Below the pieces are notes generated by a model. It was not told the origin of the DNA and did not search any database. It saw only the letters and a program-made list of their open reading frames with translations. Both the position numbers and the translations under genes were made by a program. From Calamus simplicifolius (lineage: Eukaryota; Streptophyta; Magnoliopsida; Arecales; Arecaceae), in contig UESW01004622.1 of assembly GCA_900491605.1 (NCBI GenBank), positions 550,989 to 614,988 of the forward strand: a DNA stretch of 64,000 nt, read 5' to 3'. This document shows positions 58,030-64,000 of the stretch, piece by piece; the stretch's first letter is position 1, and each line of letters starts with the position of its first letter.

Positions 58030-59355
58030 TTACATATCCTTGAGTCTTTCATCAACAAAGGTGCACGCACTCTGAATTTTGTCTTGAAGCTCTGCGTTGC
58101 ACTTGGCATATGTCTCTCCATCTCCACATATATCCTTAAGTTCTTCAAAAATATTCTTGAGATCACCACTTAAGGATGCCGATGAAGAGCCGAGAGTGGA
58201 CTCAATCTTTGAGATACGATCATCAAGAGAATAAAGAGTCTCTCTCAAATGCATAAATTTATTCTCAAAATCAGTTTTAAGCTTATCAGATTGATCTTCA
58301 AGTAAGGCTTTGAGTTGCATAAGTTGTTGATCTGAAAAACTAGCAGAAGATGAAGTTTGAACAAAAGTTGGAACTGGGGCTGGAGCAGAGGCAGAAATCA
58401 AAGGGCTCGGAGGTGCAGGCGAAGGATGTCTAACAGAGGGTCCTGCAGCCTCAGTATCTGTAGCTCTATCTTCTGTCACTCCTTTCCTTTCCCATTTACC
58501 ATTCTTTTTGATAAATCCCATCCGATGAATTGTTGCTAGGCTATAAAAATCAGTGTGTCTTAGATTCTTCATAGGTTCATTATCAGAAATCACCACACCT
58601 TGGCTTCGAAAATCATTGTAAGGATCATCCCATAAGGCAGACTGATTTCCTTTTCCCTCCACAATCTGCTATGTACCACAGAATCATGCTGGGAAGATTG
58701 ATAGGCTTGCCTGTCACTATGGCGTCCATTACAAAGACATCTCTCTTCGAACATAGTCAAATCTACCAGTTTTAGGAAAGAGAATCCTACTGCAGATATT
58801 GTGTAGTAATCTCAACTCTAAAGAAAGCTGATTAGCAAATACCTCTTCAAATCCAACCACATCCCTGTTTAATAATCTGGATAAAGCTGGGGCGCGGTCA
58901 TCAGAAGAAAAGGTGGAGTGCCAGACAAGGGTAATTCCAACAATCTAGACAAAATCTCAGCAGTAACAGATAGTCTGACTCCTCTCACATTGCTAATAAG
59001 TCCATGGTCTCCTCTAGACAAATTCTTGTAAAATTCTTTAACCAATGAGGGATAAGTCGGGCACTCTAGAGAACAAACTTTCTCCCAACCCATCTCGATA
59101 AGCTGTCTCCCAACTAGAAAGCCCTCATTCTCAAATAATTCAAAATCCACCTTCCTACCAGTAGTAATGATCCTATCCGCTAGACGATCTACCTGGGAAG
59201 ACGTGGCAGCAGGAGTAGCAGTCGGAGTAGAAGCAGATGAAGTGGAGTCCGTGCTTGGAGAAGGTTCACGCACCGGACGCTTCACCGTCTTCTTCACGGA
59301 GCGCTTCCGCTTGATGCCACCCGCCACAACTAGATCCTCTAGTTTTAGGTGCCAT
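58030..59355 (-). pseudogene. Extra ORF of second SIRE-like element (putative plant transposon protein domain)
   Basis: The ATG at 59355 gives MAPKT; a one-base shift soon after leads to the long frame that runs from 59327 to 58869: basic KRKRSVKKTVKRPVR, a Ser/Thr/Pro-rich stretch, LADRIITTGRKVDFELFE, EFYKNLSRGDHGL and VRGVRLSVTAEILSRLLELP. Another break follows, and the frame from 58662 to 58030 supplies the second half: LRHTDFYSLATIHRMGF, a Pro/Ser-rich linker and a long heptad-like segment (QLMQLKALLEDQSDKLKTDF, LDDRISKIESTLGSSSASLS). So the product would be a basic N-terminus, a globular domain and a C-terminal coiled coil. No membrane segment is seen. It is better preserved than the copy at 46509-47790, but not intact. 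Confidence 0.78.
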
Positions 59356-59451
59356 TTGATGATTGGAGGTGATAATCAGGGATTATTGGAGTTTTGGAAG
59401 GTTTGGAAGAGTGGAGAGAGTATTTTGGATTGGGTCGAATGAATGAGCGAC

Positions 59452-59637
59452 GAGTCGACTCTGCCCTAGAAAAATCAATTTGGGACCACCTCGAGTCGGC
59501 TCGCGCAAACCCAAGTGTCGACTCGGCACAGACACAGAAAGGCCGTCCCGACATGGAGTCGACTCGCGCCTAAGAGGGGTCGACCGAGAGTTTCAGTTGA
59601 AACCGGGAGTCGACTCCGATACGCATCGAGTCGGCTC
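59452..59637. repeat. Phased GTCGAC palindrome array upstream of extra ORF, second copy
   Basis: Sites start at 59452, 59493, 59515, 59556, 59577, 59607 and 59628; steps are 41, 22, 41, 21, 30 and 21. The array ends about 97 bp upstream of the extra-ORF ATG, the same placement as 47894-48090. Confidence 0.9.
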
Positions 59638-59816
59638 CGAGACCATTTCAGACCAAAACATGAAATTTCTGAAATGTGTCCGGAATATGATCATAAAAAT
59701 TGATAAATAATCATTGGATATGAGTGAATCAATTAGATATGAATTCTAGATAAGATTTCCTTAAGGATTGAGGATTTGAAAGAATCTTAGATAAAATTTC
59801 CTTAGGGGTTTCAAAT

Positions 59817-60550
59817 TCATTCTAAAGGATCACAAATACCTAACTCTCCTCTAAGATAACAGAATCTCTCTTCATTTAAAGGTTTAGTGAATATGTCAGC
59901 TAATTGTTCTTCAGTGTTAACATAATCAAGACATATTTCATTATTTGCTACATGTTCTCTTATAAAATGATATCTGATTTCTATGTGTTTAGTTCTTGAA
60001 TGTTGAATTGGATTCTTTGTTAGATTAATTGCGCTAGTGTTATCACATCTTATGGGTGTTTTATCAAGTGTGATACCATAGTCTTCAAGTTGTCGCTTAA
60101 TCCATAGGATTTGCGCACAGCAACTTCCAGCTGCTACATATTCAGCTTCAGTAGTTGATAATGCAACTGAATTTTGCTTTTTGCTAAACCATGTGATTAA
60201 GTTACTTCCTAAGAATGGCATGCACCACTTGTGCTTTTTCTATCTAATTTACATCCAGCATAATCAGAATCTGAATATGCAATTAGATTTAATGTGGAGT
60301 CTCTAGAATACCATAAACCTACATTTTTTGTTCCACTTACATATCTTAGTATTCTTTTAACAGCTATTAAATGTGATTCTTTAGGTTCAGATTGAAATCT
60401 AGCACATAAACATACTGAAAACATAATGTCTGGTCTACTTGCTGTTAAATAAAGAAGGGATCCGATTATACCTCGATAATACTTTTGATCAACCTTTTTA
60501 CCTTCTTCATCTTTGTCCAGCTTGCATGAAGGACTCATTGGAGTTCCGAG
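59817..60550 (-). pseudogene. RNase H and RT end of second SIRE-like element
   Basis: Two frames joined by a one-base shift near 60215: 60721-60209 (KYTRELLKKFGMESMKPLGT, DQKYYRGIIGSLLYLTASRP, SRDSTLNLIAYSDSDYAGCK) and 60221-59817 (KQNSVALSTTEAEYVAAGSC, IRCDNTSAINLTKNPIQHSR, TKHIEIRYHFIREHV, ending in TAG). Together they give a complete copia RNase H with its acidic residues. Confidence 0.85.
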
Positions 60551-60555
60551 GGGTT

Positions 60556-62559
60556 TCATTGATTCCATACCAAACTTTTTGAGTAGTTCTCTTGTGTATT
60601 TGTTTGGTTGATGAAGATTCCCTCTTTGCTTTGTTTGATCTGGAGTCCAAGGAAGAAGTTGAGTTCTCCCATCATGCTCATCTCGAATTCTCCCTGCATC
60701 AACTTTGCAAATTCTTGACAAAGAGAATCGTTAGTAGCACCAAAAATAATGTCATCTACGTATATTTGTACTACAAGTAAATCTTTACTTTTTCTTTTCA
60801 AAAACAAAGTTTTATCAACATTTCCTCTTGTAAAATCATTTTCTATTAAGAATTTACTTAACCTATCATACCAAGCTCTAGGTGCTTGTTTCAAACCATA
60901 TAAAGCTTTGTGCAATTTAAAAACGTGATTTGAAAACTCGTGATCTTCAAAACCTGGTGGTTGTTCTACATAAACTTCTTCATTTATAAATCCATTTAAA
61001 AATGCGCTTTTTACATCCATTTGAAATAAGTTAAAATTCATATGACATGCAAATGCAAGTAATAGCCTAATGGCTTCTAATCTAGCTACAGGTGCAAAGG
61101 TTTCATCAAAATCAATACCTTCCTCTTGATTATATCCTTTAGCAACCAATCTAGCTTTGTTTCTAATTACTATGCCATTTTCATCTAGTTTATTTCTAAA
61201 AACCCATTTTGATCCTATTACTGAATGATTTTTAGGTCTTTCAACTAAAGTCCAAACATTATTTCTTGTAAATTGATTTAGTTCTTCTTGCATTGCTAAC
61301 ATCCAATTATTATCTTTTTCAGCTTCTTCTATAGTTTTAGGTTCAATTTGTGATACAAATGCAAGATGATTACTAATATTTCTCATATATGATCTAGTTC
61401 TTATTCCTTGAGATGGATCGCCTATAATCAATTCCTTGGGATGACTATGAGCATATCTCCAGTCTCTTGGAAGATCTATATCATTATGATCAATATTGAC
61501 ATCATCGTCCTTATGTGAATCATCATCTTTAGCTTCTTGCTCATGATCAGAAGATACTTCAATATTAAGTTTTTCAAGATCTTTTTCAATTATGTTTGTA
61601 TCTTCCTCATCATCAAGCTTTTCAGAACTAGATGCTAAAGACTCATCGAAAACTATATGAATGGATTCTTCAACTACTAAGGTTTTCTTGTTAAATACTC
61701 TATAAGCTTTACTAGTTGTTGAATATCCTAAAAAGATTCCTTCATCAGATTTAGCATCAAATTTTCCTAAATTGTTTTTACCATTATTATGAATGAAACA
61801 TTTACATCCAAATGCATGAAAGTATTTTATATTTGGTTTTCTTTCATTCCATAATTCATAAGGTGTTTTCTTTAAGATTGGTCTTATTAAGGCTCTATTT
61901 AAGATGTAACATGCTGTGTTAATTGCTTCCGCCCAAAAATACTTTGGTAAGTTGCTTTCGCATAGCATGGTACGGGCCATGTCTTCTAGAGTCCTATTTT
62001 TCCTTTCAACTACACCATTTTGCTGTGGAGTCCTAGGGGCTGAAAAATTATGATTAATTCCATTTTCAGAACAAAAACTTTCAAATAAGTGATTTTCAAA
62101 TTCTGTTCCATGATCACTTCTTAGAGATACTATAGTAGTGTTTTTCTCATTTGTGACTTTCTTGAAGAATTTCAGGAATATCGAGAAAGTCTCATCTTTG
62201 TGAGCTAAAAACATTACCCAAGTATATCTAGAATAATCATCTACAATCACTAGACCATATTTCTTTCCTCCTAGACTTGTGGTTCTAGTTGGTCCGAAAA
62301 GATCCATGTGAAGTAGCTCTAGTGCCCTAGAAGTTGAAACAATGTTTTTAGATTTGAAAGAACTTCTAGTTTGTTTTCCAAATTGACATGCATCACATAT
62401 TTTATTATTTTCAAAATCTAGTTTAGGTAATCCTTTAACTAAATCCATTTTAATTAGTTTTGAAATAAGGTGTGTGCTTGCATGACCTAATCTACGATGC
62501 CACAACCAACTAATTTCATTTATGTTAGCATTGTCAGCAATTAAGCAATGATCACTCAA
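60556..62559 (-). CDS. Integrase-RT polyprotein segment of second SIRE-like element (667 codons open)
   Basis: The longest open frame in the window. The integrase HHCC finger is at residues 21-58 (WHRRLGHASTH to CDACQF). The core has D86 (MDLFGP), D149 (RSDHGTEF) and E185 (NGVVERKNRT), with 35 residues between the last two. RT follows from about residue 420 (MLAMQEELNQFTRNNVW), with the catalytic YVDDI at 600-604 and FFLGLQIKQSKEGIFI near the end, where a one-base shift ends the frame. Copia order (integrase before RT) is clear. The listed start is only the first methionine after a break; the true polyprotein started in gag. Not functional alone, because the protease part upstream is lost. 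Confidence 0.92.
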   Translation of the reverse strand: MSDHCLIADNANINEISWLWHRRLGHASTHLISKLIKMDLVKGLPKLDFENNKICDACQFGKQTRSSFKSKNIVSTSRALELLHMDLFGPTRTTSLGGKKYGLVIVDDYSRYTWVMFLAHKDETFSIFLKFFKKVTNEKNTTIVSLRSDHGTEFENHLFESFCSENGINHNFSAPRTPQQNGVVERKNRTLEDMARTMLCESNLPKYFWAEAINTACYILNRALIRPILKKTPYELWNERKPNIKYFHAFGCKCFIHNNGKNNLGKFDAKSDEGIFLGYSTTSKAYRVFNKKTLVVEESIHIVFDESLASSSEKLDDEEDTNIIEKDLEKLNIEVSSDHEQEAKDDDSHKDDDVNIDHNDIDLPRDWRYAHSHPKELIIGDPSQGIRTRSYMRNISNHLAFVSQIEPKTIEEAEKDNNWMLAMQEELNQFTRNNVWTLVERPKNHSVIGSKWVFRNKLDENGIVIRNKARLVAKGYNQEEGIDFDETFAPVARLEAIRLLLAFACHMNFNLFQMDVKSAFLNGFINEEVYVEQPPGFEDHEFSNHVFKLHKALYGLKQAPRAWYDRLSKFLIENDFTRGNVDKTLFLKRKSKDLLVVQIYVDDIIFGATNDSLCQEFAKLMQGEFEMSMMGELNFFLGLQIKQSKEGIFINQTNTQENYSKSLVWNQ

Positions 62560-63039
62560 AGATAATTTTTCTAATCAACCAAGTAAACATTGCCATGTCT
62601 ATAACCAGTAAATACAATGCTATCATCAATAGAATTAGTTACAGTGCATACAGAAGATTTAAATGAAACATTAAAGTTTTTATCACATAATTGACTTATA
62701 CTTATTAGATTATGCTTCAAACCATTAACATAAAGTGACCACCGTTATCGCCAAACGTAACAAATCATCTTTGTCACCCGATGTCTTGCAGCCACTATCA
62801 AGGTTGATACAAGACATTCCTGAACTTAGGTACCCAAGCTTTCTTGGGTCCTTCAAATTTCGGACCATTTAACCGTTTTGCATTCACATTTGAAACAAGT
62901 TATATTACTTTGGTTATTCTTTAAAGACTCCTAAACCTGCTTTGTCTTTTTGACTATCTAAGATCTAGGTGTGATGAATTCTCTTTTCATCCTTTCAGTC
63001 TATTTCTTGAGCAGCTTCGCTAATTCAAGCTAAGTATCT
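62560..63039 (-). pseudogene. Protease region remnant with multiple internal deletions
   Basis: The order of blocks follows the protease region of the other SIRE-like element (51050-51900), but with many pieces missing. For instance LDSGC codons survive at about 62793-62807 while the flanking KRSKRKWY and SRHMTG codons are shortened or gone, and the frame is lost. The protease cannot be made. Confidence 0.7.
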
Positions 63040-64000
63040 TCACTTTTTCTTTGATTTTTTGAAAGCATCAAGACACTTCCTCATTGTCGTTGTCGTCGTC
63101 GTTGGCCATGAAGCAGACATTAGCAACTTCTTTTTGTTCTTCTTCTTCGGAAGAAGACTCTTCACTATCAGTCCAAGTTGCCATGTATGCCTTTTTCTTT
63201 TTCTTGTAGGCCTTCTTAAGTAAAGGACAGTCATATCTAAAATGCCCTGGCTTTTTACATTCATAGCATACTAAGGGCTCTTTCTCTTTGTCCTTTTCCT
63301 TTTTCTTATCCTTTTCTTTTTCTCCTTCCATTTTTGAAACAAATCTCTTTTTGTGGAAGGGCCTCCTTCTTTGCATAAATTTCTTGAATTTCCTTGCAAG
63401 GAGGGCTGTCTCATCATCATCATCCTCTTCATCATCGCTGCTGCTTATTTCCTTTTCCGCAGCTTTGAGGGCGATGGTCTTCTTCTTTCTTGACTCATCC
63501 TCATTGACATGTTGTTTGACTTGAAGCTCATGAGTCATCAGCGAACCAAGAAGCTCTTCCAATGGTAGGATGTTCAGATCTTTGGCTTCTTGTATGGCGG
63601 TCACCTTGGCTTCCCAAGTCCTTGGAAGTGACCTAAGGATTTTGCGAACAAGCTCAGAGTTAGTATAAACTTTTCCAAGACTTTTAAACCATTCACAATA
63701 TCAGTGAATCTAGTGAACATGCATGTGATGGTTTCATTTTGTTCCATAGTAAATAATTCATATTTATGAACCAAAATATTTATCTTTGATTCTTTTACTT
63801 GGTTTGTTCCTTCATGAGTTATTTCCAACCTATCCCAAATTTCTTTTGCGGAATTACAAGTTGAGATTCGGTTGAATTCATTTGAGTCTAAGGAACAATA
63901 TAAAATATTAATGGCCTTAGCATTTAGTTGTGCCATTCTCCTATCATTATCATTCCAATCCCTTTCGGGTTTAGGAACAATAGTGCCATCAATAAGGTGT
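63040..64000 (-). pseudogene. gag of second SIRE-like element, partial at window edge
   Basis: Enters from the right edge. The frame 63936-63601 reads LDSNEFNRISTCNSAKEIWD, RLEITHEGTNQVKESKINI and FTRFTDIVNGLK, and 63604-63068 continues with KDLNILPLEELLGSLMTHEL, a lysine-rich stretch, the intact zinc knuckle CYECKKPGHFRYDC, then KKAYMATWTDSEESSSEEEE. A small shift at about 63685 separates the two frames. The N-terminus lies outside the window. Confidence 0.88.

Larger units (their letters stand above)
55861..64000 (-). mobile_element. Second SIRE-like Ty1/copia element, cut by window end
   Basis: Minus strand, same layout as the element at 44306-54537: 3' LTR (57588-55861), PPT, extra ORF, palindrome array, RNase H, RT, integrase, protease remnant and gag, which runs off the right edge. 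The LTR is longer (1728 bp) and diverged, sharing the terminal TGTTGGCCCAG, the G-run, and the CACCTACGTCCACTCCCAAG and TGGGTCCACACTATAATC blocks. The left flank is GGTGT, a possible target duplication that cannot be checked here. Confidence 0.93.

Noticed and set aside
1..64000. tRNA, rRNA or other structured RNA genes
   Set aside because: None recognised by eye. TGGTATCAGAGC sites are retrotransposon primer binding sites, not tRNA genes.

Overview
This window looks like nuclear DNA of a flowering plant. It holds one intron-rich host gene and about 47 kb of nested LTR retrotransposons. The lineage is probably monocot, possibly palm-like, but that rests on general impression only. There is no sign of bacterial, organellar, tRNA, rRNA or CRISPR content.

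Region 1 (1-14.9 kb) is low in coding density and AT-rich. On the minus strand it carries the 5' two thirds of a PRMT4/CARM1-type protein arginine methyltransferase gene. Nine exons (14684 down to 2294) were placed by matching splice phases; together they encode 313 residues with the SAM-binding motif and the double-E loop. The exons for the C-terminal beta-barrel and the THW loop were not found. A possible terminal exon (1920-1783) follows in a compatible phase, so this is either a 3'-truncated gene or a gene whose remaining exons lie left of the window. The introns hold small duplications and GGTAC-rich dispersed repeats.

Region 2 (14.9-17.4 kb) is very AT-rich, with a MITE-like inverted-repeat element just upstream of the gene and an (AT)n microsatellite.

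Region 3 (17371-32166) is a complete but decayed Ty3/gypsy element, minus strand, of the Tat-like type without a chromodomain. Its parts are two LTRs of about 937 bp, a PBS-like site, a PPT, gag-PR-RT-RH-IN remnants, an 11-copy 54/55-bp tandem repeat, and a long 3' part carrying a broken antisense ORF with the putative gypsy-type transposon domain. Its LTRs carry a six-copy 28-bp array of an inverted repeat.

Region 4 (32.2-34.8 kb) holds a LINE RNase H relic and two Tourist-like MITEs of one family in opposite orientation, each flanked by TAA, with a GGTAC-rich repeat between them.

Region 5 (34789-43005) is a plus-strand chromovirus (Ty3/gypsy with a chromodomain) with many stop codons and a truncated 3' LTR. 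It joins a plus-strand Ty1/copia fragment (43006-44305) that resumes at 54543-55860.

Region 6 (44306-54537) is a SIRE-like Ty1/copia element, minus strand, inserted in that copia fragment with a GAGTT target-site duplication. Region 7 (55861 to the window end) is a second, related SIRE-like element, also minus strand and cut by the window edge. Both have an extra ORF between pol and the 3' LTR. Both carry arrays of a 10-bp palindrome (GAGTCGACTC and variants) phased mostly at 21 bp, once in the LTR U3 and again just upstream of the extra ORF. This repeated architecture is the most interesting signal in the window: it suggests a shared control region for the LTR promoter and for a separate promoter of the extra ORF.
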